The notes under the pieces are model-generated. The model saw only the letters and a list, made by a program, of their open reading frames with translations, did no database searches and was not told where the DNA came from. A stretch of DNA of 64,000 nt. Source: Gnetum montanum. Lineage: Eukaryota; Streptophyta; Gnetopsida; Gnetales; Gnetaceae. Numbering within the stretch: position 1 is the stretch's first letter; every line of letters begins with the position of its first letter. Below are positions 11,943 to 24,042 of this stretch, in pieces. A program made the translations under genes and the position numbers. Location of the stretch: contig MNCI01004849.1 in the NCBI GenBank assembly GCA_015680685.1, positions 62,001 through 126,000 of the forward strand, read 5' to 3'.

Positions 11943-13454
11943 TGTGACTAGAAAAATTGATCATTGGAAACACCAATGGATTCAATATAGTATTCCTCAA
12001 CCCACAAATCCCAAGGTCCTCAAGAAAAAATGGGATCTAGGGTATCCTAGCCAATCTAGTAGATCAACTAGGGACTTAAAAAATTCAAAACAAGGTAATA
12101 AAAAATAGAATGCTGAAACTGATAACAAATATGAATAATGCATAGAAAATAAACAAATCTATTGTGCAAAAAAAACCCAAAATTTAAAAATTTACTGAGA
12201 AAGAATAAAGAATAAGTTAGAGAAATGTGTACAAATGGTGCCTGAGTGAACAATAGGGAGGTTAATTTGGATGGGGGTTTAGGGTCCATTAAATTTGATG
12301 CAATCAACTCCACAAGCTAAATGTCCTGCCACTTCTAATGCTATCAAACCTCCCATGCTACTACTCCAAATCTATAACATTAGCTATTGTGGGGGTTGAG
12401 AAGTGTGAAGAATAAAAACTAAGTGATCTATGCTAAGATTTGGGAATCCCAAGAGTGTGGTGTGAAGCTTGAAAATTCAAAAATCCCAAAGCGGGTTACA
12501 AGGTCATAGGGTTTTCATGCTGGGTCAAGACAATACAAGTGTGGAAATGTGTAAGAACTCTTGAGTGCTTGAGAATGCCCAAGTGTAGAACTGTCAAAAA
12601 ATTGCTAAACTGTGTAAAAAATGTGTGACCAATGTGAAGAGTATAGGATTGCCAAAGTGTGGAACCTTGAGAAAATTTGCTTAGCCATGTCAAAAAATTG
12701 TTGAACCTGTAAATGATATTTGATGCTAGTTTTTATAGGTTTAAGACCATGAAGGATAATGAAAAATGGATATAATTTGGTTGCATGATGGCTGCAAATT
12801 TCCTAACAAATGGCTACAAATGTTTGCCTCATGCAAGTGAGATGGATGCCCAAATTTACAGTATTACTATATATGGTAAGTGCCTTCCCCCCATTGCCAT
12901 TCTATTTACTACAAATAGTAACAATGGCACACATTCTATGCTAAAGATATATCTTCCATGTTGAGCCTTCTTCCATCCTTGTTGGAGTGGTTGGTCAACA
13001 TTGGAGTGCATGAAGTGTTGAAATTTGGCTTTTGTGGCTTCCACATATGGGGCAAGTAGTTTCCATGGTAGGGGAAAAAGTTTCCAAGTTGAGGGAAAAC
13101 CCCCCACTCCTCCAAGATTAGGGTAGGTGAGATTTACATCCCTGTAAGTGTTTCTAGTGTAGAAAAATGTATACCACCCCTCCCCCTAAAACCCATCAAA
13201 TTACCATTTTTGGCATTCCAAAATGTAATTTTGACCACCCCAAGCCCAAATATAGACACTAGGAAACATTTTTCACTTGGGGAATGAGACTATGACCACT
13301 TATGAGGCATTTTTTAGCCCCAAAAGTATGGAATATGTGAGATTACCCCTCATGGATTGTAATCTTTTACATTTACAATGAAGCTTTTTCTCAAGTTTCA
13401 TGGGGTGAAAGCTACATGATAAAAATTGGCTATACAAAATTTTCTAGTGTTTAA
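11943..13454 (-). repeat. 3' LTR of element B
   Basis: On the minus strand it runs from TTAAACACTAG, next to the polypurine tract, to TTTTTCTAGTCACA; the end resembles that of the element C LTR (CATTGGTGTTTTTTCC then GTCGCTACA). A minus-strand TATA-like CCTATAAAAACT lies near 12735. Its length of about 1.5 kb matches the C 5' LTR. Short minus-strand open stretches in it look fortuitous. Confidence 0.75.
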
Positions 13455-13475
13455 ATGGCCCCTCTTTGTTGGTAC
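13455..13475 (-). other. Polypurine tract of element B
   Basis: On the minus strand, ACCAACAAAGAGGGGCCAT, directly upstream of the LTR start, as in A, C and E. Confidence 0.8.
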
Positions 13476-13598
13476 CTAGAGGATTGATGTAAGAGAAAAC
13501 AATAAAGAATACAACATAGTACTACATATTATGACACTACAATGCACACAAGCCACATGAGATGAAAAAACCAAGCTATCTACGTTACTAAAGTTTCT

Positions 13599-13671
13599 AG
13601 TTTAAGGTCATGGTAGGCCATGGTACTAGTTTAAGGCCTTGGCAGGCTATGCTACTAGTTTAAGGTCATGA
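13599..13671 (-). repeat. TTAAACTAG motif array downstream of element B integrase
   Basis: Three reverse-complement copies of a GACCTTAAACTAG unit (CTAGTTTAAGG on the plus strand), each with a CATGG or TATGC linker, about 30 bases apart, between the end of pol and the polypurine tract. The 5' partner array lies at 17392-17770. Confidence 0.75.
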
Positions 13672-13694
13672 TGGATCATTTTACGTACGCTCAC

Positions 13695-16600
13695 TTATCA
13701 ATGATTGTTAGCTACATGTATTATGACTTTAGAGAGGAATGATTGACCAGATTTCCTAGCTCATTTCCATTCATGTCAGCTATACTGAATGCACCATTCT
13801 AGTAGGCTCTAGTGATAAGAAATATCCCTTCCTAGTTGGCTGATAATTTATCCACATGCTCATGGATGACTTTGAGGACTAGGTTATACTACTTGTTCTT
13901 ACACATAGTTGAGTTATGGTGATGCTACCACTTCTACCTCTCTTGATAGTGTTTGATGTAAGTAAGTTCTCGCATACATTGCTCCTCCACCAAGTCCAAG
14001 GTTGTTGTCCATAACTCTTTGTTCTACTCATCATTGATAAAGTTGATCAAGGCTACTTAGAGTGATGGAACCTATAATTAAAGAGGTAAAATAGCTTCAG
14101 AACCATAAACCAAGCTATAAGGGATCATACCAGTCATTGTGCGATAGGTTGTTCTATATGCCCATAGTGCATGGACAAGTTGCCCATGCCATTTGCACTT
14201 TTAGCATCCTTTTGAGTAAGTTGATGATGGCATTGTTGCCTGCTTTTGCTTTTCCATTGGCTTGAGGGTAATAAGGTAACAAGAAAGAATTCTTGATGCC
14301 TAGGTCATGACATAAATCTTTTGTTTCTTGGCTACTAAATTATGGTCCATTATTTATAACTATGATCATAGGTATGTCAAAACAAGATAAAATGTTTTCT
14401 AGGATGAATTTGCATACTTGTTCAAATTTATTCCTCCTTAGGGGAATAGCCTCAACTCACTTTGTAAAGTATTCGGTTGCAGTGATGATGAAGCTATGCC
14501 CTATGGAAGACTTAGGCATTATGGATTTGATGATATCCAACCTCCATCATTGAAATGACCATGTTATTTAAGTAGTATGTAACTTAGTTGGTGGTACATA
14601 TATAAGGTTTCTATATCATTGGCATGTGTCACACTGTTGAACCTTCTACAAGTAGTCATTTTTCATATGGGGCTAGTAATAGCCTAACCATATAATATTA
14701 GTAGTCATAGCTCTCAATCCTATATGTCCTCCACAAATACCCTCGTGAACCTTCTCTAGGACTATTCTTTCTTCAATTTTACCTAAGCACTTCAGGAGTA
14801 TGCCATCATAGGAATGTCAACGTAATGTGCTATCACCTACAATGACATACTACTTTGATCACTTGTGTATAGTGTCCTTCTGAGTAGTAGTTAGGCCTTG
14901 TGAGGATTCTTCATGCATAAGGTAAATTTTGATATTATCATACCACTTCTTGGAAGGATCAATATGAACAATAGCTACAAAGGTATCCTCAATGTTTTGT
15001 GTGATGGGAGTAGCATAGTCCATGACTAAGATGGATAACTTACTAAAAACATCTAACGTCACACTAAGGGCTAATGTTGTAATTTCATTGGCTATGGCAT
15101 TTTTATTTTGGGGTATGTTTTGGATATCAATGTATGTAAATTGCTATAATAATTACTTCCCTAGGTTATAGTATGGTTGTAAGTATTTGGCTTTACATGC
15201 ATAGAGTTTAGTTACTTGGTCAACCATGAGTTGTGAATCTTCTTTGATTGCTATGCATCTAATTCTAAGGTCATAAGCTACCATCATCCCTCTAATTAAA
15301 CCTTCATACTCTACTATGTTTCTGGTACATGGGAACTCAAAATGATAGGTGAAGGATCAAATTTTATCATATGAGAATGTTATGATGGAAATGGCATTAG
15401 CCCAATGGGTAGTTGAATCTCCATCAAAGTGCATGACCACCTCATAACCCTTGGGAAATTAGCTGACAATGTTAATGTGTTCATCAAGGAATTTAGGATC
15501 TATGGCTACTTGGTCATTAACAGGTGAAACTATAAGCTGCATGACTATAACCTTTTGTTGAGAACTCAGAGATGTAATAAAGGTTAAATTCCATTATTAT
15601 GGCTTTCCATTAGGCAATATAGCTACTTTCATAAATTTTGGTCATTATGGTTCTAAGTATCTTATCCTTGAAAATGACATTGACTTGGCTTTTGAAGAGG
15701 TAGTGTCTTCACTTCTTCAAAGAGAACTAGTGCTAGACAATACTTCTTCACTTTAGTGTATCAGGCCTTGTGTGCAACTAATGCATGACTAAGGTTGTAT
15801 ACATGCATTTTTGCTCCATCATCACATTTTTGACAAAGTAGAGAGGTAATGGATGCATCAAAGATGACAAGGTAAATGTAAGATTGTTTACCATCTTGTG
15901 GAGTATAGACTGTCAGTAACTATGTTAGCTCTTGCTTAAGGTTTTAAAAGGTCTTTTGGCATTAAGTTGTTCACCCATAGTTATCTCTTTTCTAAAGAAA
16001 ATGTTGCATGGGTTGTAACTTATCCATAAGCCTAGAGATAAACCTACGAATAAATTGTAATATATTTTGTAATCCCTAAAGTTCTTTAAGATTGGTAGGA
16101 ACTGCTAATTTGGATATGGCCTTAACTTTATAGGATCAACATGAGTCCCTACTTTAGATACTACAAAGCCAAGAATCTTACCGATCTTGACATTGAAGAC
16201 ACAATTCTTAGGATTGAGCCTAATCTCATACTTGAAACATCATTTAAGCACATGATCTAGGTCATTAGCATGATCATTGACCACTTTGGACTTAACAGCT
16301 ATATTGTCTACATAATCATTCAACAAACCTAACATGTAATGGCTAAAGATATAGGTCATGGCTCTTTAGTAGGTTGCTCCTATGTTCTTAAGGCCAAAGG
16401 ACATCATAGTATAGTAAAAGGTACCCCATGGGATCATAAAGGTCATTCTAAGTTGGTGCTCTGGGTTGATCCTAATCTGGTTATAACTTAAGAAGCCATC
16501 CATAAAGGATAATAAGGCATGTTCGATTGTAGTATCAATAAGTTGATCAATTCTAGAAAATCCTTGATAGTCACTTTATTTAGGACTTGTAAATTGATGC

Positions 16601-17130
16601 AAATATGGATACTCACATTTTTCTTAGGGACTACCACTATATTGGACACCCATTATGCATAGTTGATAGACCTAATAAAACTAGCTTGCTATAGCTTTGA
16701 GATCTTATCACAAACTACCAAGGCCAAATTAGGTTTAATCTTACTGTAGCTAAGGTCTAGTATGATGTTGTGTTGGATAAATGTGGGTTTAGGCCTGGCA
16801 TATCTTCATGTAACTAGGAAAAGATCTTAATGTTTCTTTGTAGAACCTTGGTGATGTCTTGAGCTTATTCAAGTTCTAGTGAGAAACTTAGCTTAAGGGC
16901 TTTCTCCTCACCACTATGCATTGTGATAAGAACTTCAACCAAAGAATCCTTAGTTATGTCAGCTGCCTCTAAGTCGAGAGATTTAACTAGGTTTTCAGGC
17001 TAGAGGTTTTTCTATTAAGGCTATGTGATCTATAAGACTCTCAAGCTTAAAATCTAGGCAATTAGGATTGATACACTATTCAACATCATTGTGAGATCCA
17101 TGTAGACACAAAGCCAAACTAATTTTCTCC
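13695..17130 (-). pseudogene. pol: Tat-lineage pol of element B (RT, RNase H, second RNase H, integrase)
   Basis: Minus-strand polyprotein, heavily interrupted. In order: RT (16750-15950; DFQ-type palm, MSFGLKNIGATY near 16390, catalytic box YVDN at about 16303-16314 instead of YVDD), first RNase H (15950-15600), second RNase H (near 15420-15080; FDGD, DSQLMVDQV), integrase (14930-13700). The second catalytic Asp of integrase reads Asn (INNGP near 14343), and the third residue is Lys (QANGKAK, codon 14244-14246). The C-terminal LVNHSSLKS ends pol. The same family as element A, and clearly dead. Confidence 0.88.
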
Positions 17131-17819
17131 TAAGTACTCATACTTTGATCTTGCATATCAACCAAAACCATATTAAGTGGCACCTAGGTAAAAGTAAATA
17201 AATAATGCTAAAATTCCATAAAATCATGTAAACACATGCAAATCTAATATAAATAAGGTTATCTAAGGTCATCAATGAGGTAAGGACAATTCAAAAAAGT
17301 ATAATAAGGGCCAAACAAAGGTCAAATAAAGGTCAAGCAAATAAGAATTATAAGAAATAAGGCTACAAATGGTTATAAAAGCCACAATTTCACTAGTTTT
17401 AGGCCTTAACGGGCCATATTACTAGTTTAGAGTCTTGGTAGACTATGCTACTAGTATAAGGCCTTAGCAGGCCATGGTCACAAGGTGTTAAATAGTGGTC
17501 AGGAATGGTCAAATCCCACTATTTGATACAATTTAAAGGTCATACAAAGGAAAATAAGGCTATAATAACACAAATAAAGAATATATAAGGTTATATAAAG
17601 GCTATAGAAGGCCAACAAGGTCAACAATGCAACACAACTCCAAAAGCAAGTAAAAACACGATGTAATAAGGCAAAAATCAAGCAAAAAGATTGCATATGG
17701 TGAAATCTGACTAGTATAGGTTAAAAAATGATTAGGTTTTGCCACTTTTAGGCCTTATCGGGCCACGTTTTGAGGCTACAAAGTTATTAGGTGAGTTCTA
17801 ACATCAGTCAAGGCTACTT
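17131..17819 (-). repeat. Spacer with TTAAACTAG motif array, 5' of element B pol
   Basis: AT-rich spacer matching element A 1021-1390 in reverse complement. Copies of the motif (plus strand ACTAGTTTTAGGCC, ACTAGTTTAGAGTC, ACTAGTATAAGGCC) lie at 17392-17472, with another TTTTAGGCCTTATCGGGCC at 17745-17764. Each is followed by a GGCCAT or GACTATG linker. Confidence 0.7.
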
Positions 17820-18049
17820 AGACCTAGAAATCAATCGTTTTGAGGCTTTCATGCCTAGCCCCCTTTGTTTCTATGATATCTAGCATGGAAGTAGGAACCA
17901 TCAACATAGAAACTATGGAAAGTAGGTCTTTGGGTATCTAGAGATCCAAAATTAAGGTCTTGGATCCTCCCCAAGGTAGTGTAGGGCTATATTTATCAAA
18001 ATTTGACACTCTAGAGTTTGATAAAAATCAAAAAGTAGGTTCTGAAGCC
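17820..18049 (-). repeat. ~190-bp array of element B, part 1
   Basis: Contains one block of the array (ATCTAGCATGGAAGTAGGAACC near 17878). It ends at AAGCC, the target site of element C, and continues beyond C at 36466. Confidence 0.6.
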
Positions 18050-18439
18050 TGAAACATCCAAAAATTCAAAGGCATTCTTACTTCATCAAGCCTTTGCAAT
18101 TCACACAACATTACGGTAGTTCTTCAGGATATGGATGCTCTAATTTTCAGAATGTCTGCTTCGACAAGTTTTCTAAGTTAGGAAATCTTGCTACGCTATG
18201 CTGTGTCTCCCGACTTCAAGTCCTTCGGCAATGTCTCCTTTCGTCAGAAAGTGGCGAACTTGGCAAAATCAAGTCGTGTTTGTTGCTATGCTACGCTAAG
18301 CTACAAGGCACAGTGAGGCATAGCAATTCTACGAAAGTGACAGAAGGCATCTCAAAGGGTGGGATCAGCAAGTTCGTAAGTTTTATAGTACAAAAGACAA
18401 AGTTTGCAGATTGGTGACATTTTTGTGACTAAGGATAGC

Positions 18440-18605
18440 TGCTATACTATGATACGATACATAGCATAGCATAGCATAGAAAATCTATGACCAGCAGTCA
18501 CAACATTGTGAAGGTTCCCAACACATGTAGCAGGACACAATGCAAATTTTTTACGTCAAACTGATGGTTATGCTATGGTACGCTGCGTAGCGTAGCACAG
18601 CATGA
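18440..18605. promoter_or_regulatory. CTACGCTATG palindromic tract in U3, C 5' LTR
   Basis: Self-complementary runs such as GATACATAGCATAGCATAGC and GGTACGCTGCGTAGCGTAGC separated by ordinary sequence. Equivalent tracts are longer in the C 3' LTR and in both E LTRs. They could bind dyad-recognising factors or extrude as cruciforms; both are inferences. Confidence 0.65.
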
Positions 18606-18853
18606 CAAGATGCCACACTACGCCAAACATGCTATGCTATAAATCATGGCAAGGCATGGCAACTGGTTACGCGACATTAATGCACCTCACCTAATTACAT
18701 CATTTCTCTTACAATGTAATTATGATGTAGCAACTTTGTAATTACGACATGGCAACTCGTCCAACAGTCATGCAGGAACATGCAGCACAGACAGGTCAGC
18801 ATAGGCCCAAGGCACGTGGCATTAGAACTACATCTTTCACATGCCCTTGATCC

Positions 18854-18861
18854 TATAAATA
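18854..18861 (+). promoter_or_regulatory. TATA box, element C 5' LTR
   Basis: TATAAATA followed by CCCCAATGAGC. The same box is at 35767-35774 in the 3' LTR. It would drive the genomic transcript of C. Confidence 0.75.
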
Positions 18862-19559
18862 CCCCAATGAGCAATTCTTACACTCTAGGTTCTCTCTCTA
18901 GCTTCTGGCTTCTGGCACTCAGACTCTCTTTTCACACTTTTAGTTCCAATTCTCTGAGTAGCCTAGTCAGCTAACGATTTTGTTGGCTAACAAGCAAGCA
19001 AGATAGCACCGTAACCTTGAGCATTGTAAGCTTCCTATTTTGAAATTTTAAATAGTTATCATTCTCAGTTGGCATTTTTTCTGCTCTTTCCTACCACCTT
19101 GGTAGCATTTCACATTGTTAACGCCTGAGTCTGCATTCAAGCACACAGCCGTCTTGCGCTACACGTCTTAGTTACCCTCGGGATCTCTGCACTTCCTAGC
19201 GCTGTGCAACCAATTGTATCCATCTTGATAGAGCGAAGTTGTAGCTCTGAAGCGGTGCATTTTTCTAACTGCATTTTACATTATCTCCTATTTACTATTG
19301 CATTTTACATTGTCTTCCTATATTTTTTTACATTTTAAGCATTACTTCATGCTATCAGTTTCATTTTCAAATAACATGTTGCAAAAGGTTATATAGACAC
19401 TGACTAAGTCCCTGTCTGATCGACCATACCGTTTATGGCACCCCATTTCCATTCCATCTAGCACGGCCCTCTCGCAGAAATGAGGTTGAGACTATCAGCG
19501 ACTAATGGCCCATTGGTGTTTTTTCCAACCATTGACGTTTTAGGTCGCTACAGTTTTTC

Positions 19560-19577
19560 TGGCACTAGAGGGAGGGT
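19560..19577 (+). other. Putative primer binding site of element C
   Basis: TGGCACTAGAGGGAGGGT begins 8 bases after the LTR. Element E has AGCACTAGAAGGAGGA at the same place, so the segment is conserved between families. The TGG start suits pairing with a tRNA 3' CCA end; I cannot name the tRNA. Confidence 0.5.
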
Positions 19578-20040
19578 CTTTTGGTGCCCTTTCCATGTGT
19601 CACGCATTAGCATAAACTTGACACCCGCCTGTGGTTGTTTACGCGTCGTGCGGTGTAGATCGGTCACCTCGATAGTTCCTCAAAAACTCTATAGGACATA
19701 AAGCCTCTAGTTTCTAGCTAGCTTGCCTATCTTATAATAGTCTTGCATGTGTTCTATACTGTATCGTGCATTAGCACAAATGTGACACCCTTTTGTGGTT
19801 GTTTACATATCGTATGGTACAGGTCGGTGGCCTCAACAGCTCCTCGGGAGCCCTACAAGACATAAAGCCTCTAGTTTCTAGCTAACTCACCTATCTTATG
19901 GTAGTCTTGCATGTGTTCTATACCATATCATGCACTAGCACAAACGTGACACCCTTTTGCAGTTGTTTACATATCATGTGGTATAGGTCGATGGCCTCGA
20001 CGGCTCCTCGAGAGCCCTACAAGACATAAAGCCTCTTCTT
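19577..20040 (+). repeat. Three ~164-bp tandem repeats in the element C leader
   Basis: Copies begin near 19577, 19741 and 19905. Each contains a GTGTTCTATAC-like start (first copy diverged), GACACCC, GTGGTTGTTTAC, a GTCGGTNNCCTC block and CATAAAGCCTCT. They sit between the primer site and the gag ATG, where packaging and dimerisation signals usually reside. Confidence 0.85.
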
Positions 20041-20144
20041 GATTGCTTGCCAACTTTCTTTTGCTCTTCTCATTTCCAAAACTATTTAGCTTTCTTGATT
20101 TCTTTACTTTTTTCATGTTTGAAAAACTATCTAGCTTAGTAACA

Positions 20145-22562
20145 ATGACTTCTGCAACTACTGCTGCTAACACCTTCAACATTGAGGTTCCCATCACGGT
20201 TCAAGGTACCACTAGTGCTGAACAACCACTGAACCCAATGCTGGAAACATGACAATCCCTTAAGATCCAAAACCAGGGACTTGAGGGCTTGGCCCAACAA
20301 CATGAGCACTATAACCTCCTCTATGTGAAGGTTTAGGCAAACCTACCTTTGTATGTACACAAATTCAAGGGAAAACATAGCTTTGAGTTCACTTACTATG
20401 ACAGGAAGGAGTTTGTTCCCACTCTCGATGCTTTCATACCTTTGGAATAGACAAACCAAAGGCTTCTAGATCAACTAATCTAGTTGGCTAGGCTTAGGGA
20501 TCAACAATACATGGCATCTAACTAGGATGACGCTTTTCAAGATGGATAGGAGGAACTCGATTCCCAATTTGACAAGGGGGAACCAACCAACCTTGTTCAT
20601 GTCTCTCCTACCCAGTCCTTCTGGGCCAAACCGTTGTCTATCACCACTCCCTTTGTCATCACGCCTATGCTCCCGTAGCCTATGACTACAACCACAATGG
20701 GTAGCCATGTTACCTTCCTGAGGTATCAATGCCCTTACTCCCTTGTTTCATTTACAGCAACTATGCCTTTGCAAACTATTCATCAATCCATTCCCATAGT
20801 GCATCACACACCAATCACGGCTACCCTACCGCATATTCATGTTGTGCCTATTTCACAATCGCATGCAACTTCTGTTTCAGTTCCCACTTTCACATCTATT
20901 TCATCCACTGCGGGGAGCCCAGGCCCGTCCATGTAGTGGACCCCCTTCACTTCCTCACATATTCCACAACCATCACAAATGTCTCATTATGTTTACCCTC
21001 AAACCTACCAAACCCCGCAAGCTATACAACCCAACATGGGGTTATGGTCTATTCCATCGGCAACACAAGCAATCTATCCGGTAGCACAACCCATGGTTGC
21101 TACTCCAACCGCACCACCTACTAGGTGGTGGATAGTGTAAGTAGCTCCACTCGTGGGGGATACTCGAACAGTACCGCCAATGGGTCACACAGCCACCCCT
21201 GCCATTCCACAGATGGGGGTTGCCTCAGTAGTTTTCCAACCTCCTACACCATCGCAGGGTTTGGATCAAGCATTCCAGCTTAGCCAAACCCTCACCAAGG
21301 AAATCAAATGCCTCAAGGCTATCAAGTCTGACATGGTACAAGTCATGGACTTTTACCAGGATGACCCCATTAGCTCTACAATCCCTACTCTGACGCTACC
21401 CCAAAGGATGTCCCTCCCCCACTTCACGAAGTATGATGGGGAGGGAGATCCCAACGCACCTCTAGTTAGCTTTAGGTCTAAGTCTCTCCTGTTGCAACAA
21501 TGGCTACACACGATTATTCATGTCTTTGCAACGTCCCTAGCCAGGAGAGCCTTAGATTGGTACCATGTGCTACCACACTCGTCCATTTCAGCTCTGGAAG
21601 AGTTTCTAACCTAGTTTATGATGTGCTTCAAGTATAACTTGAAGCCAAAAATCATGCTGGACCAACTGATGAGTGTGAAGCAGGAGCCTTTGGAACTGGT
21701 CCAGAAGTTCATCCAGCATTGGAGCGTGATCCTTAATGAAATCTGCAAGCCCATCGCAGAAGCCCACTTGTTGGCCATCTTTAAGGGTTCAGTGAATGAA
21801 TTTATCAAGTCTAAACTGTACTACCTTGTCCCTCACACTCTTAGTCAAGCCTTTGCTCATACTAAGACTATACAGGACACGGCTGAGGCGAGCAAAGACC
21901 TAGCCTACATTGGTTACAAAAACACCTTCACAAAGAAGGACAAGGGTAAAGCCCCAACAACCACAGTGGCCGCTGTGGCAACCGAGGCCAAGCCTAGACC
22001 TAGTAACAATGGTAACAAGAATAACAAGAAACTAGCTGTACTTGTAGCTAACCCCATGCCCAAGCAGGGCAACATGTCGCAACCTCCAATTCCTGCACAT
22101 GAGACATCTACACAACCCAAACCTAACTTTGAGCGTAAAGATCACTCAAAGCACACCCCACTGCCTCTCAAGCCTTCGAAACTTCTAAAGAAACTACTGG
22201 AAGTGGGGCATATTCAACACAAGCAGATGTTGGAAGAAACAAGAAGGAGACATCAACACTACTACAAGCTCCTTAGAAATCCCTCCTTGGCCCTACCCAA
22301 TGAGCCCCCAGTTGCTAAGGATTTTTGGCTAGACAGGTTTTGTGACTATCACCAACAGTGTGGTCACGACATGGATTATTGTCTAGTGTTGCAGGATGAC
22401 ATCCAGAGGTTAATCGACCAGGGAAAATTGGTGTTGGATGAAAGCAACCCAGTAAATCTCGAAAACCAATCTATGCATGTCTACATAGAACCCCTCAACG
22501 CCAAAAATGTCGATTACATCATCAATTCCATCAACATTGACAGTGATCCTAGGCCACCCTAG
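20145..22562 (+). pseudogene. gag: gag of element C
   Basis: Single frame from the ATG of MTSATTAAN, broken only by stop codons (TGA/TAG), about 805 codons. An N-terminal region (KHSFEFTYYDRKEFVP, LLDQLI) leads to a long Pro/Ser/Thr/Gln-rich stretch (about residues 165-340). The capsid-like Gag core follows: MDFYQDDPIS, MSLPHFTKYDGEGDPN, ARRALDWYHVLP, FMMCFKYNLKPKIMLDQLMSVKQ, VQKFIQHWS, SKLYYLVPHTLSQAF. A Lys-rich linker and a terminal HQQCGHDMDYC Cys/His motif near 22350-22380 end the frame. It packages element RNA. Element E gag (41050) and the fragment at 63012 are homologous. Confidence 0.88.
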
Positions 22563-23141
22563 CAACCATTCATGGTCTGTGTGCCTCAATGTAGTGCATC
22601 AGCATCAAAGCTAGCAATAGCCGTTCATCCTGAGAGTCCCTTCACAGGCATCCATCTCTGTGCCACCTATTAGCAAAATCATGCTACTTGACCTGCTAAC
22701 ACCGTTAGCTCCTTTTATCATTAGGGGGCCGACTCCTTCGACAACCCCCGCACCACATAAGATAGCAGAACAACCTTCTCATCCTAAAAAATCAGAAGTG
22801 CATTTCATAGGTGAGACATTGAAGGGGAATACCACCCAAGGCATTCCCAAGCCTACGTCTTTACCCCCTACACCTACACCTTTGTCACCAAAGATGAACA
22901 TTGCTATGACAACGCAGTCCATGCCACCCTACCAAAAAGCGTCTGAACCTAGATCTGAAGTTGCCCCTCCTTAGGAAATTTGTCTTCTGGGACGAGTCGA
23001 AGAAGAGGAAAGCACCAAACAGGGGGGGGTGGCCAAAACCTTTTGGATGCCCTCACCCAGGTCAAGTAGGCTCTAAAATAGAAAAGCACTACACTCAGCC
23101 TATACAACCTAATCATCACGTCTTTCCCTCACCACGAGGCT
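22563..23141 (+). pseudogene. gag-PR linker of element C, frameshifted
   Basis: Pro/Ser/Thr-rich coding in shifted frames (open part 22660-22974: TPSTTPAPHKIAEQPSHPKK) joining Gag to protease. A G-run at 23023-23030 coincides with a frame change. In E the equivalent linker lies at 42936-43685. Confidence 0.6.
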
Positions 23142-23955
23142 TTGATCCACATGTTGACAGTGATTCCAATCAACGAAGACATGCCAGTAGAAGAGGAAGT
23201 GATCCACTTGGTTATGCTTCCCTCTACACCAGCAGAGCCTGAGCCATCTCAATTTACTTTCAACGATGACGCCATTAGGGAACATCTCAAAAGGGGTCAG
23301 GTAACCACAACATCCTTTTTCATTACAATTTGGGTCTACCAACACCAGATCCGAAGGGTACACATTGATGATGGGGCTACCATGAATGTCATCCCCTTCC
23401 CTATTGTGGACAAGCTAGGCTTGGTTGACCAGATCAAACCCACAATGACGTTGTGCCTAAGGTCATTCAACGGGGCATGCGTCCTGGTGAAAGGCATAGT
23501 CCACATAGACTTTGTAGTAGGGGACCAGTTCCCCATAAGCACAATGTTCATCATGGTCAAGGAAATGCCTGGGTTTAACCTGATCTTGGGGAGATCATGG
23601 TTAGCAAAACTTAGGGTTGTCTCCTCACCCATACATTAGGAAATCCACCTACCATACGCGAGTAGGGAGGTGGTGATCCATGGTGACGAAGTAGCAGCAC
23701 AAGTTATCAGTAACGTAGACATGGAGTAGGGTTTAGAGGTCATAACCTCTAAGAATGAAGCACCTGCTCACGCGCACATTAACCACTCAGCTGGAGAATT
23801 GGTCCAATAGGCTGATCTTCAAAATGAAAGCATATGGGTTAAGTTGCCCTTCCAAGCGGGGGACAATGATGTGGACGAGGGCCCTGGTAAAACATCTCAG
23901 CCTTACGTTTTGCTCAACCCACAGTGGGTCAAGAAGCAACTACACATAGCATAGC
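23142..23955 (+). pseudogene. pro: Aspartic protease region of element C
   Basis: Retropepsin-like domain that would cut the polyprotein. Catalytic box RRVHIDDGATMNVIPF (Asp-Asp-Gly rather than Asp-Ser/Thr-Gly), then KLGL, RSFNGACVLVKGIVHIDF, and the flap/C-terminal signature GFNLILGRSWL. The frame continues with a few TAG codons through VVIHGDE to NPQWVKKQLH and ends near 23955. RT does not follow: a motif array and the antisense ORF intervene. Confidence 0.85.
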
Positions 23956-24042
23956 AACCCCACTGCTTCCTTCCCAGTTTCCATCCCTTGTACATTCACC
24001 TCTTTTTTTCTTTGTTAACATACCATCCTTTTGGCATGTTAC

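Larger units (their letters stand above)
18050..19552 (+). repeat. 5' LTR of element C
   Basis: TGAAACATCC to GGTCGCTACA. U3 holds tracts of the CTACGCTATG/CATAGCGTAG type (18440-18481, 18569-18605); TATAAATA is at 18854-18861, followed by a TCTCTCTAGCTTCTGGCTTC stretch. It is about 400 bases shorter than the 3' LTR, because it lacks a palindromic segment near 18205 and a 276-bp duplication found in the 3' LTR. Confidence 0.93.

Noticed and set aside
11800-12313. Open stretches in the A/B LTR region as genes.
   Set aside because: They fall within LTR sequence defined by the polypurine tracts and LTR homology; no protein features.
12496-13107. Minus-strand open stretches in the B LTR as an LTR-encoded protein.
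   Set aside because: Short, not conserved in the related C LTR, no domain.
20682-21124. Overlapping open stretches in the Pro/Ser/Thr region of C gag as extra genes.
   Set aside because: Low-complexity coding leaves alternative frames open; the gag frame itself continues through the region.
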